A DNA stretch of 64,000 nucleotides. Source: Aeromicrobium endophyticum. GTDB taxonomy: Bacteria > Actinomycetota > Actinomycetes > Propionibacteriales > Nocardioidaceae. The DNA is taken from positions 868,001 to 932,000 of the forward strand of contig NZ_QUBR01000002.1 in assembly GCF_003586285.1 (NCBI RefSeq). The letters are read 5' to 3'. This document shows, piece after piece, positions 25,325 to 33,181 of the stretch. A program made the position numbers and the translations under genes. The notes under the pieces were generated by a model. That model saw only the letters and a list, made by a program, of their open reading frames with translations, ran no database searches and was not told where the DNA came from. The first letter of the stretch is position 1, and each line of letters starts with the position of its first letter.

Positions 25325-26368
25325 GTGGCCACCGACGCGGTTGATGCAGTGTTCAGCACCCAGGTCGATCACCTGCTCGCACGGTTCGTCGAGCGCCAGC
25401 GCTCGCTCTTCGCCGGCATGGGCCCCGATCTCGACGAGCTCGCCGACGCCGCGGCCGCCTTCGTCGAGGGGGGCAAGCGGCTGCGGCCGCAGTTCTGCTT
25501 CGCCGGGTGGCTCGTGGCCGGAGGCGATCCCGACGAGCCCGGCATCGTCCCGCCCGCTGCCTCGCTCGAGTGGCTGCAGGGCAGCGCCCTCGTGCACGAC
25601 GACCTGATGGACGGGTCCAACACGCGCCGCGGACGCCCCGCCGTGCACCGCGAGTTCGAGTCACGTCACCGGCACGACGCCCGGGTCGGCGACCCCGAGG
25701 GATTCGGCGAGTCCGTGGCCGTGCTGCTGGGCGACCTGATGCTGTCGTGGTGCGACGAGATGTTCCGCGCCAGCACCCTGCCCACCGTGCCGCGGGCGCT
25801 CACGTACCTCGACCTGTGCAAGACCGAGGTCGTCGCGGGCCAGTTCCTCGACGTCGTCGGGCAGACCCGCCCCACCCTGTCGGTCGACGAGGCCATGCGG
25901 GTCGTCCGCTTCAAGTCGGCCAAGTACACCGTCGAGCGTCCCCTGCACATCGGTGCAGCCCTGGCCGGCGCCGACGAGGACCTCGTCGCCGGGCTCTCGC
26001 AGGTGGCCCTGCCGCTCGGCGAGGCCTTCCAGCTGCGCGACGACGTGCTGGGCGTCTTCGGCGATCCCGAGGTGACCGGCAAGCCCGCCGGCGACGACCT
26101 GCGCGAGGGCAAGCGCACCGTGCTGGTCGCGCGCACCCACGAGCTCACCGACGCCGCCGGCCGGACGCTGCTGGCCGACGCCCTGGGCACCGTCGACGGC
26201 GTCGCGGCGCTCGCCGACCTCATCCGCAGCAGCGGTGCCCTGGACGCGGTCGAGGCCGACATCTCGCGACTCGAAGCGGCATCCGACGCGGCGATCGACC
26301 GGCTGGGCGGCCGGGCCCACGAGGTGCTCCATCCCCTGGCGCTGAAGGCGACCCGCCGCGCTCGCTGA
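25325..26368 (+). CDS. Polyprenyl diphosphate synthase (E-type)
   Basis: Chain-lengthening prenyltransferase, a likely geranylgeranyl or longer diphosphate synthase. The 347-aa protein has GGKRLRPQFC, the first Asp-rich motif LVHDDLMDGSNTRRGRPAVH near residue 91, the second EAFQLRDDVLGVFGDPEVTGKP, and DDLREGKRTVLV. The second motif ends in Gly rather than Asp, as is usual in this subfamily. M. tuberculosis has idsA2 at the equivalent place. The GTG at 25325 is chosen from the leaderless-type promoter. Product length cannot be read from sequence. Confidence 0.88.
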   Translation: MATDAVDAVFSTQVDHLLARFVERQRSLFAGMGPDLDELADAAAAFVEGGKRLRPQFCFAGWLVAGGDPDEPGIVPPAASLEWLQGSALVHDDLMDGSNTRRGRPAVHREFESRHRHDARVGDPEGFGESVAVLLGDLMLSWCDEMFRASTLPTVPRALTYLDLCKTEVVAGQFLDVVGQTRPTLSVDEAMRVVRFKSAKYTVERPLHIGAALAGADEDLVAGLSQVALPLGEAFQLRDDVLGVFGDPEVTGKPAGDDLREGKRTVLVARTHELTDAAGRTLLADALGTVDGVAALADLIRSSGALDAVEADISRLEAASDAAIDRLGGRAHEVLHPLALKATRRAR

Positions 26369-26500
26369 GGGCAGCAGCGCCCGTGCGGGAGAGATCACAG
26401 CGGCGCGCAACACGCATCGGTGCTGGTCACGGACCCATGTGGCAGAGTCACTAGAATGCGTTCAGGACCGCCGGGGTCCGCTGTGCGACGAGGAGGGCAA

Positions 26501-28528
26501 GTGGCGATCACAGGCGACGACGCCCTCGTCGGCACCATCCTCAACGAGCGCTACCTCATGGGCGAGCGCATCGCCCGCGGCGGCATGGCCAGCGTGTTCA
26601 AGGCCACCGACCAGCGCCTCGACCGCGAGGTCGCGATCAAGGTCATGCACCGGGGCCTCGGCGACGACCAACAGTTCACGCAGCGGTTCGTGCGCGAGGC
26701 CAAATCGGCCGCCAAGCTCAACCACCGCAACGTCGTGTCGGTCTTCGACCAGGGCACTGATGGCGAGGTCACCTACCTCGTCATGGAGTACGTCCCCGGC
26801 AACACCCTGCGCGACCTGATGCGTGACGAAGCGCCGATGCCTCCCTACCGCGCGCTCGAGCTGCTCGAGCAGGTGCTCATCGCCCTGTCTGCGGCGCACG
26901 CCGCGCGCATCATCCACCGCGACGTCAAGCCCGAGAACGTGCTCATCACGCCCGACGGAGAGGTCAAGGTCGCCGACTTCGGCCTGGCGCGCGCCGTCAG
27001 CGCAGCGACCACCGCCACCGGCGGCACCCTGATCGGCACCGTGTCGTACCTGGCGCCCGAGATCGTCACCAACGACGGCGTCGACGCCCGGTCCGACGTC
27101 TACGCGTGCGGCGCGATGCTCTACGAGATGCTCACCGGGTTCAAGCCGCACGCCGGCGAGTCGCCCATCCAGGTCGCCTACAAGCACGTCCACGAGGACA
27201 TCGGCCGTCCCTCGGCCGTCCAGCGCGGCATCCCGCCGTACGTCGACGCCCTAGTGGCGCGGGCGACGGTGCGCGACCGCGACCAGCGCTCCACCGACGC
27301 GCGCGTGCTGCTGCAGCAGGTTCGCTCGGTCCAGCGTGCCCTCGCCGCCGGTCTCGACGACGACCCCGAGCTCGTCCGCGACCTGCTGCCCGGTGCCCGG
27401 GTCGATGCCGACGCGCCCACCCTTGCCGTCCCCCGCGAGGCGCTCGCCCCCACCGTCGCGGCCACGGCCTCGGCGTCCGCGGTCACCACCGCGACCGCGG
27501 CGGGGCCCGAGGCCACCGTGCAGTGGAGTGCCGGCGGTCCGCCTCCCCCGCCGATGCCCATCGAGGGAGCGGCCAAGCCTGCCGGGCTGCACCCGCCGAT
27601 GTCACGCGAGCAGTACGGCCAGGCCGCGCCGCCGCGGCACTCGCGGCGCGGGCGCAACCTGCTGATCGCCGCCGTCGTCGTGGCCCTCCTGGCAGGCCTG
27701 CTCACCTGGTACGTCACCGACCTGCGCTACGACGAGACGCCCTTCCTGGTCAACAACGCCGAGACGGTCGCCCAGCAGAACGCCGAGAAGGCCGGCTTCA
27801 CGTTCAAGGTCACCGATCGCAAGTTCTCCGAGACCGTCCTGGCCGGCACCATCATCAGCACCAGCCCCGAGCCAGGCGACAAGATCCTGCCCGGCGGCAC
27901 GATCGATGCGGTGGTCTCCAAGGGCCCCGACCGCGTGTTCATCCCCGAGGGCAACCTCAAGGGCATGACGATCGAGGCGGCCACCGCTGCGCTCGACGCC
28001 CAGGACCTCAAGCTCGGCGAGCAGAAGAAGAGCTACAGCGAGTCGATCGCCGAGGGCCTGATCATCAAGGCCGACACGATCACGTCCGCCGACCCGCTCA
28101 AGCGCGGCGACTCGGTCGACGTGCGCGTCAGCCTCGGACGCCGTCCCATCGACATCGCGAGCTACGTGGGTCAGCCCCTGGCCGATGCCCGCAAGGGCCT
28201 CGAGTCGGCCGGCTTCAAGGTCGACGCCAGCGAGGCGTTCAGCGACACCGTCGCCCCGGGTGCCGTCATCTCGCAGGCGCCCGAGGGCGGCCAGGGATTC
28301 AAGAACGACACGATCACGCTGTCGGTCTCCAAGGGTCCCGAGTTCACCCCGATCCCGTCGGTGATCGGCATGAAGAAGTCCGACGGCCGGTCCGCGCTCG
28401 AGGCAGCCGGCTTCGACGTGCGCGCGTTCTCGTTCCCGGGGGCGGGCAACTACATCATCCAGCGCCAGTCGCCCGACGCGGGCACGCCGGCCAAGCGCAA
28501 CGCGACCGTCACCATCTCGCCGCTCTGA
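26501..28528 (+). CDS. PASTA-domain Ser/Thr protein kinase (PknB/PknL-like)
   Basis: Membrane kinase sensing peptidoglycan. The 675-aa protein has the kinase domain at about 14-285: GERIARGGMASVFKA, VAIKVM (ATP lysine), IIHRDVKPENVLI, VADFGLA and GTVSYLAPEI. A Pro/Ala juxtamembrane linker follows, one membrane helix at about 386-406, and four extracellular PASTA repeats to the end. The GTG at 26501 has AGGAGGG just upstream and the product then opens VAITGDDALVGTILNERY; a longer frame upstream lacks conserved sequence. A TAGAAT box lies at 26452-26457. M. tuberculosis PknL lies at the same place but lacks PASTA repeats. Confidence 0.95.
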   Translation: MAITGDDALVGTILNERYLMGERIARGGMASVFKATDQRLDREVAIKVMHRGLGDDQQFTQRFVREAKSAAKLNHRNVVSVFDQGTDGEVTYLVMEYVPGNTLRDLMRDEAPMPPYRALELLEQVLIALSAAHAARIIHRDVKPENVLITPDGEVKVADFGLARAVSAATTATGGTLIGTVSYLAPEIVTNDGVDARSDVYACGAMLYEMLTGFKPHAGESPIQVAYKHVHEDIGRPSAVQRGIPPYVDALVARATVRDRDQRSTDARVLLQQVRSVQRALAAGLDDDPELVRDLLPGARVDADAPTLAVPREALAPTVAATASASAVTTATAAGPEATVQWSAGGPPPPPMPIEGAAKPAGLHPPMSREQYGQAAPPRHSRRGRNLLIAAVVVALLAGLLTWYVTDLRYDETPFLVNNAETVAQQNAEKAGFTFKVTDRKFSETVLAGTIISTSPEPGDKILPGGTIDAVVSKGPDRVFIPEGNLKGMTIEAATAALDAQDLKLGEQKKSYSESIAEGLIIKADTITSADPLKRGDSVDVRVSLGRRPIDIASYVGQPLADARKGLESAGFKVDASEAFSDTVAPGAVISQAPEGGQGFKNDTITLSVSKGPEFTPIPSVIGMKKSDGRSALEAAGFDVRAFSFPGAGNYIIQRQSPDAGTPAKRNATVTISPL

Positions 28529-28529
28529 C

Positions 28530-28570
28530 GGGGTGTGGCCCGCACCCCGTCGGGGCGCGGGCCACGCCCC
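28530..28570. terminator. Bidirectional terminator between kinase and aroG
   Basis: A stem of about 14 bp (gtggcccgc/gcgggccac perfect core, extended by gggg/cccc with one G-T pair) and an inner ccccg/cgggg pairing lies in the 49-bp gap between the convergent kinase and aroG genes. Confidence 0.75.
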
Positions 28571-28577
28571 GGGCCGG

Positions 28578-29912
28578 TCAGCGTCCGGCGAGCATCTCGG
28601 CGACGAGGAAGGCCAGCTCGAGCGACTGCGCACGGTTGAGGCGCGGGTCGCAGAGCGTCTCGTACCGGTGGGTCAAGTCTTCGGCCGAGAGCTTGGCCCC
28701 GCCGCCGACGCACTCGGTGACGTCGTCGCCCGTGAGCTCGACGTGGACGCCGCCCGGCCACGTGCCCAGCGAGCGGTGCACCTCGAAGAAGCCGCGGACC
28801 TCGTCGATGACGTCGTCGAACTCACGGGTCTTGTAGCCGTTCGACGTCTCGAACGTGTTGCCGTGCATGGGGTCGCAGATCCAGGCGACCTCGATGCCGG
28901 CAGCGGTGACCTTCTCGACCAGGTTGGGCAGGCCGTCGCGGATCTTGCCGGCGCCGAAGCGGGTGATGAAGCTGACCTTGCCGGGCGTCCGGTCGGGGTT
29001 GAGCTTCTCGTAGAGCGCGATCGCGTCGTCGGCCGTCGTCGTGGGGCCGAGCTTGACGCCGATGGGGTTGGCGATGCGGCTCAGCAGCTCGACGTGCGCA
29101 CCGTCGAGCTGACGCGTGCGCTCGCCGATCCAGACGAAGTGGCTCGAGACGTCGTACGGCTGCTCGGTGCGCGAGTCGATGCGCGTGAGGGCGTGCTCGT
29201 ACTCGAGGATGAGCGCCTCGTGGGACGAGAAGAAGTCGACGGTGTGGAGCTCGTCGGGGTCGACGCCGATCGCGTCCATGAAGGCCAGCGCGCGATCGAT
29301 CTCGGTGCCGATGCGCTCGTAGCGCTCGCCCACGGGGCTGCTCTTGACGAAGTCGGTGTTCCACGCGTGCATCTGGCGCAGGTCGGCGTAGCCGCCGGTC
29401 GTGAAGGCGCGAGCGAGGTTGAGCGTGGCGGCCGACGCGTTGTAGACGTCGACGAGGCGCTGCGGGTCGTGCGCGCGCGACTCGGGGGTGAAGTCGAAGC
29501 CGTTGACGGCGTCGCCGCGGTAGGCGGGCAGGGTGACGCCGTCGCGGGTCTCGGTGTCGCTCGAGCGCGGCTTGGCGTACTGCCCGGCGAGCCGGCCGAC
29601 CTTGACCACGGGGACGCTGGCCGCGTAGGTCAGCACGACGGCCATCGAGAGCAGGACGCGCAGCTTGTTGCGGACGTTCTCGGCGGTGACGCCCTCGAAG
29701 GTCTCGGCGCAGTCGCCGCCCTGCAGCAGGAAGGCCTTGCCGCGCGCGACGTCGGCCAGACGGTCGCGCAGCGCGTCGCACTCGCCCGCAAACACCAGGG
29801 GCGGCATCTTCCGCAGCGTCTGCACCGCGGCGTCGCGGGCGGACTGGTCGACATACGTGGGCTGCTGGGCAGCGCCGATCGCATGGAGTTCGTCAAGGCT
29901 GGGAATGCTCAC
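28578..29912 (-). CDS. aroG: Class II DAHP synthase (AroG type)
   Basis: First enzyme of the shikimate pathway, condensing PEP and erythrose 4-phosphate. The 444-aa length and motifs LLQGGDCAETFEG, PVVKVGRLAGQYAKPRS, WICDPMHGNTFETSNGYKTR and GGVHVELTGDDVTECVGG identify the class II (plant-like) family. The GTG at 29912 gives VSIPSLDELHAIG and is 6 nt after TATTCT, a leaderless-type start; the upstream open frame is a shadow of the next gene. Confidence 0.96.
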   Translation of the reverse strand: MSIPSLDELHAIGAAQQPTYVDQSARDAAVQTLRKMPPLVFAGECDALRDRLADVARGKAFLLQGGDCAETFEGVTAENVRNKLRVLLSMAVVLTYAASVPVVKVGRLAGQYAKPRSSDTETRDGVTLPAYRGDAVNGFDFTPESRAHDPQRLVDVYNASAATLNLARAFTTGGYADLRQMHAWNTDFVKSSPVGERYERIGTEIDRALAFMDAIGVDPDELHTVDFFSSHEALILEYEHALTRIDSRTEQPYDVSSHFVWIGERTRQLDGAHVELLSRIANPIGVKLGPTTTADDAIALYEKLNPDRTPGKVSFITRFGAGKIRDGLPNLVEKVTAAGIEVAWICDPMHGNTFETSNGYKTREFDDVIDEVRGFFEVHRSLGTWPGGVHVELTGDDVTECVGGGAKLSAEDLTHRYETLCDPRLNRAQSLELAFLVAEMLAGR

Positions 29913-29918
29913 CGCAGA

Positions 29919-29924
29919 AGAATA
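29919..29924 (-). promoter_or_regulatory. -10 box for aroG, leaderless type
   Basis: TATTCT on the minus strand, 6 nt before the aroG GTG at 29912. Confidence 0.5.
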
Positions 29925-29970
29925 CCTGGGCTCGACCGGACGCCGACCACCGCGACGGCTGACGAGACCG

Positions 29971-30327
29971 TCAGGTCGACGACCAGACCCCGAGCTCGTT
30001 GCCGCCCGGATCGGCGAAGTGGAGACGACGGCCACCGGGGAAGGAGTACGCCTCGCGGACGATGGTTCCACCGGCCTCGATGATCGACGCCGCGGACGCG
30101 TCGAGGTCGTCGGAGTAGAGGAGCACCAGCGGCCCCCCGGCTCTCGGCGACGCCGTGGCGTCGATGCCGCCGACCTCACCCTCGCCGTCGGACGACTGGA
30201 TGCCTGCGTGCGACGGCCCGTAGGCCGTGAAGCGCCAACCGAACGCCTGCTCGTAGAACCTCTGTGACGCCGCGAGGTCGTGTGCGCCCAGCTCGACGTA
30301 GTCGATCGTGTGGTGGGTGGAGGTCAT
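29971..30327 (-). CDS. Glyoxalase/VOC-family protein
   Basis: A 118-aa single vicinal-oxygen-chelate domain (HTIDYVELGAHDLAASQRFYEQAFGWRF ... RLHFADPGGNELGVW). Family members are glyoxalases, dioxygenases and antibiotic-binding proteins; the metal ligands here would be His-6 or Glu-11 and the C-terminal Glu. The substrate is unknown. TACCGT lies 6 nt before the ATG at 30327 (leaderless type). Confidence 0.85.
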   Translation of the reverse strand: MTSTHHTIDYVELGAHDLAASQRFYEQAFGWRFTAYGPSHAGIQSSDGEGEVGGIDATASPRAGGPLVLLYSDDLDASAASIIEAGGTIVREAYSFPGGRRLHFADPGGNELGVWSST

Positions 30328-30333
30328 GCGTCG

Positions 30334-30339
30334 ACGGTA
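30334..30339 (-). promoter_or_regulatory. -10 box for the glyoxalase-family gene
   Basis: TACCGT on the minus strand, 6 nt before the ATG at 30327. Confidence 0.45.
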
Positions 30340-30370
30340 GCGACGACCTCGGACACCGTCGGCCCGCCGC

Positions 30371-30850
30371 TCACCAACCGAGCGTGCCGGGAGCACCCTT
30401 GAAGGGGCCGGTGACGCGTGACGTGATCCAGCCGCCGTAGAAGTCGCCCTCCTGCGCCTGCACGGTCTCGCCGTCGATCGAGCAGGCGTCGACCTTGCCG
30501 GGGTAGATCGCGACGTGGCCGACGAGGTCGCGGTAGCCGTCGTTGGGCGTCTCGTACGTCCACGCGCCGGCGGCGATCGTGCGCTCAGGGGTGGCGACGT
30601 CGAAGTACGAGGCGGCCCCCTTCCACTCGCACCACGTCGAGCCGTCGATCGGACGCAGCACGCCGTCGGCGAACGCCGACATCGGCAGGTAGTACGTCGG
30701 CGGGTGGCTGGTCTCGCAGATCCGGTACGACGTCGTGGTGTCGGCGATCGTGACACCGCCGAGCACGACGACCAGGTGCTCGTCGCTCGGCTCGATCGAC
30801 GGCGGACGCGGGTAGTCCCACACATTCTCGACAGGACGGGAGGAAGGCAT
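30371..30850 (-). CDS. DUF427 family protein
   Basis: A 159-aa protein with the DUF427 features VVVLGGVTIADTTTSYRICETSHPPTYYLP, CEWKGAASYFDV and AWTYETPNDGYRDLVGHVAIYPGKVDA. The family forms a small beta fold of unknown biochemical role, common next to metabolic genes. A TAGCCT box lies 6 nt before the ATG. Confidence 0.88.
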   Translation of the reverse strand: MPSSRPVENVWDYPRPPSIEPSDEHLVVVLGGVTIADTTTSYRICETSHPPTYYLPMSAFADGVLRPIDGSTWCEWKGAASYFDVATPERTIAAGAWTYETPNDGYRDLVGHVAIYPGKVDACSIDGETVQAQEGDFYGGWITSRVTGPFKGAPGTLGW

Positions 30851-30856
30851 GCGGTG

Positions 30857-30862
30857 AGGCTA
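30857..30862 (-). promoter_or_regulatory. -10 box for the DUF427 gene
   Basis: TAGCCT on the minus strand, 6 nt before the ATG at 30850. Confidence 0.45.
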
Positions 30863-30879
30863 CGCCGCTCGTGGTGGGA

Positions 30880-31030
30880 GGGCATCCCACGCCGGTTGAG
30901 GTGCGAGGCCGCCCGCGGCCGAGCCTCGAAACCGCCCGTGCCTGATCTCGTGCGAGGTTTCGTCGACGGGCGGCTCCGCCGCGTCACGCTCAACCCGGCT
31001 TCGGCGCTCGCTCGCAGAGCTCGCTCGGCC
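30880..31030. repeat. Intergenic imperfect palindrome and mini-hairpins after pfkA
   Basis: The 180-bp gap between pfkA and the DUF427 gene begins near ggttgaggtgcgaggc and ends ctcggcctcaacc, an imperfect long inverted repeat. Inside are smaller ones: gaggccgcccgcggccgagcctc and gcggctccgccgc. It may serve as a pfkA terminator. No gene is visible. Confidence 0.45.
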
Positions 31031-32059
31031 TCAACCGAAGAACACCTCGGCTTCTTCGTAGAGGTCGTGGCGGACGGTCTTGAGCGTCTCGGTGCCCTCC
31101 GACAGCGGCACCCGCGCGATCTCGGTGCCGCGCAGCGCCATCATCGTGCCGAAGGCACCCTCGTGCACCGCGGTGATCGCGTGCAGGCCGAACCTCGTGG
31201 CGAGCCAGCGGTCGAAGGCCGTGGGCGACCCGCCGCGCTGCACGTGGCCCAGCACGACGGCGCGCGCCTCCTTGCCGGTGCGGTGCTCGATCTCGGACGC
31301 CAGCCGGTCGCCGATGCCCCCGAGCCGCACGTGGCCGAAGGCGTCCTTCTCGCCGCTGACCAGCGACATGTCGCCGCCCTCGGCCGGAACGGCGCCCTCG
31401 GACACCACGATGATCGGCGCGTAGTGCGTCGCGAACCGGCTCTCGACCTGGGCGCACACCCGGTCGATGTCGAACGGGCGCTCGGGGATCAGGATGATGT
31501 TGGCCCCTCCGGCCAGACCGCTGTGCAGCGCGATCCACCCGGCATGACGTCCCATCACCTCGACGACGAGCACCCGGTGGTGCGACTCGGCGGTCGTGTG
31601 CAGCCGGTCGATGGCCTCGGTCGCGATGTTGACCGCCGTGTCGAAGCCGAAGGTGAAGTCGGTGCCCGACAGGTCGTTGTCGATCGTCTTGGGGACCCCC
31701 ACGACCCTGACACCGAGGTCGGCGAGCTGGGTCGCGACGCCGAGGGTGTCCTCTCCCCCGATCGCGATGAGCGCGTCACACCCGTGCTTCTCGAGGTTGT
31801 CCTTGATGCGCTGCACGCCGTCGTCGATCGCGAACGGGTTGGTGCGCGACGAGCCGAGGATCGTGCCACCCCGGGGCAGGATGCCGCGCACCTCGTCGAC
31901 GCCGAGCGTGACGGTGTCGTCCTCGAGGGGTCCACGCCAACCGTCGCGGAACCCGATGAACTCGTGCCCGTACTGCTGGACTCCCTTGCGGACGGCCGCA
32001 CGGATGACAGCGTTGAGTCCGGGGCAGTCGCCACCCCCGGTGAGCATGCCGACGCGCAT
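31031..32059 (-). CDS. pfkA: 6-phosphofructokinase with pyrophosphate-type active-site residues
   Basis: Phosphorylates fructose 6-phosphate in glycolysis. The 342-aa protein has GMLTGGGDCPGLNAVIR, VVGVPKTIDNDL (catalytic Asp) and MGRHAGWIA. Where ATP-dependent enzymes carry GGDGS and PGTIDND, this one has GGEDT and PKTIDND. Asp at the E. coli Gly104 position and Lys at Gly124 are the residues known to mark pyrophosphate-dependent enzymes, so PPi use is predicted. An AGGAGGG site precedes the ATG. A palindrome lies in the promoter. Confidence 0.93.
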   Translation of the reverse strand: MRVGMLTGGGDCPGLNAVIRAAVRKGVQQYGHEFIGFRDGWRGPLEDDTVTLGVDEVRGILPRGGTILGSSRTNPFAIDDGVQRIKDNLEKHGCDALIAIGGEDTLGVATQLADLGVRVVGVPKTIDNDLSGTDFTFGFDTAVNIATEAIDRLHTTAESHHRVLVVEVMGRHAGWIALHSGLAGGANIILIPERPFDIDRVCAQVESRFATHYAPIIVVSEGAVPAEGGDMSLVSGEKDAFGHVRLGGIGDRLASEIEHRTGKEARAVVLGHVQRGGSPTAFDRWLATRFGLHAITAVHEGAFGTMMALRGTEIARVPLSEGTETLKTVRHDLYEEAEVFFG

Positions 32060-32070
32060 CGACCCTCCTG

Positions 32071-32094
32071 AGTGTCGTGTGACCTACGACACTA
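32071..32094 (-). promoter_or_regulatory. pfkA promoter box with perfect inverted repeat
   Basis: AGTGTCGT-N7-ACGACACT (32071-32093) is a perfect 8-bp inverted repeat overlapping a TAGTGT -10-like box (32089-32094, minus). The position fits a repressor operator controlling pfkA. Confidence 0.45.
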
Positions 32095-32300
32095 GCCCGC
32101 TCGCGCCCGCGGCGAGGCCGACCTCGCCTCCGTCCTCCAGGAAGGACGCTTGCGGCCGACCGTGAGCGAAGCGAGGGGGACCCCCGCAAGCCTGACCGGG
32201 CGGTCCGCCTCGGGCTCCGCCCTCACGGTCGCTGCGCTCCCTGGCGAGCGGGATGGGTCGTGACCTCGCCCGACCGCGGAGGCTCGCGCTCCGCTGGCGC
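32095..32300. repeat. Intergenic repeat block between pfkA and plsC
   Basis: About 200 bp of short inverted and direct repeats (gtgagcgaagcgag, ggctccgcc, cggtcgctgcgctccct, gctcgcgctccgctggc). Same style as the other intergenic mosaics. No open frame with ribosome site and conserved features was found. Confidence 0.45.
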
Positions 32301-32325
32301 GGTCTGACGCTCGCTCGGTCAGACC
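32301..32325 (-). terminator. Hairpin overlapping the plsC stop codon
   Basis: ggtctgac / gtcagacc, a perfect 8-bp stem with a 9-nt loop; the plsC TGA lies in one arm. A plausible terminator without U run. Confidence 0.5.
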
Positions 32326-33071
32326 GGCTTGATCTCGTCCCAGACCTCGTCGGACTCCTCGCGGGCCGCGGCCTGCGCCGCCTCTTTCTCGCGAGCCTGG
32401 TCGCGCTTCTTGGCGTCCTGCGCGTAGAGGTCGACGTACTCCTGGTCGGACAGGCGCATGATCTCGTACATGATCTCGTCGGTGATGGCGCGCAGGATGT
32501 AGCGGTCGTCCTGCATGCCCTCGTAGCGGCTGAAGTCGAGCGGCTTGCCGAACCGGACGCCCGGACGCGCGTACGAGCCGAAGATCTTGCCCGGAGGAGC
32601 CACGACGTTGGTTCCGATGACCGCCAGCGGGATGACCGGCACACCGGCCTCGAGAGCCAGCCGGGCCACACCGGTGCGGCCCCGGTAGAGCTTGCCGTCG
32701 TGCGAGCGCGTGCCCTCGGGGTAGATGCCGCACACCTCGCCGTCGGCGAGCAGCCGCAGCTGCGTCGAGATCGCCCCGGCGGCCGCCGAGCCGCTCGTGC
32801 GGTCGATCGGCACCTGACCGGCGCCGGAGAAGAAGGTCTTCTGGAGCCAGCCCTTGATGCCCACGCCCTCGAAGTACTCGGCCTTGGCGACGAACGTGAC
32901 CCGCCGCGGGATGACCAGCGGCATGAACAGCCAGTCGCTGTACGAGAGGTGGTTGCTGGCCAGGATGACCGCGCCCTCCCGAGGGACGTTCTCGGTGCCC
33001 TCGGCCCATGGTCTGAAGATCAGCTTGAGCAACGGACCCAGCGCGAGGAACTTCAAGAACCAATAGAACAC
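32319..33071 (-). CDS. plsC: 1-acylglycerol-3-phosphate O-acyltransferase (PlsC family)
   Basis: Makes phosphatidic acid from lysophosphatidic acid at the membrane. The 250-aa protein has a hydrophobic N-terminus (VFYWFLKFLALGPLL), the catalytic NHLSYSD (HX4D variant), and YPEGTRSHDGKLYRGRTG (substrate site). It ends in a charged helix. The start is the GTG at 33071, 7 nt after TAGTGT. A longer frame upstream has no conserved sequence. In M. tuberculosis a plsC-like gene also lies in this neighbourhood. Confidence 0.9.
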   Translation of the reverse strand: MFYWFLKFLALGPLLKLIFRPWAEGTENVPREGAVILASNHLSYSDWLFMPLVIPRRVTFVAKAEYFEGVGIKGWLQKTFFSGAGQVPIDRTSGSAAAGAISTQLRLLADGEVCGIYPEGTRSHDGKLYRGRTGVARLALEAGVPVIPLAVIGTNVVAPPGKIFGSYARPGVRFGKPLDFSRYEGMQDDRYILRAITDEIMYEIMRLSDQEYVDLYAQDAKKRDQAREKEAAQAAAREESDEVWDEIKPV

Positions 33072-33078
33072 GGACAGG

Positions 33079-33084
33079 ACACTA
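33079..33084 (-). promoter_or_regulatory. -10 box for plsC
   Basis: TAGTGT on the minus strand, 7 nt before the GTG at 33071; it decides that start, since no good ribosome site is present. Confidence 0.45.
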
Positions 33085-33181
33085 CTCCGTCGGCGTCCTC
33101 CTGCGCAGGATCCGGCGCGCCGCGGCCGGCACCTCCTGAGTGTCGATGGGTGGTGTGCCCGGGGTGGTGGATGATGGAGGC

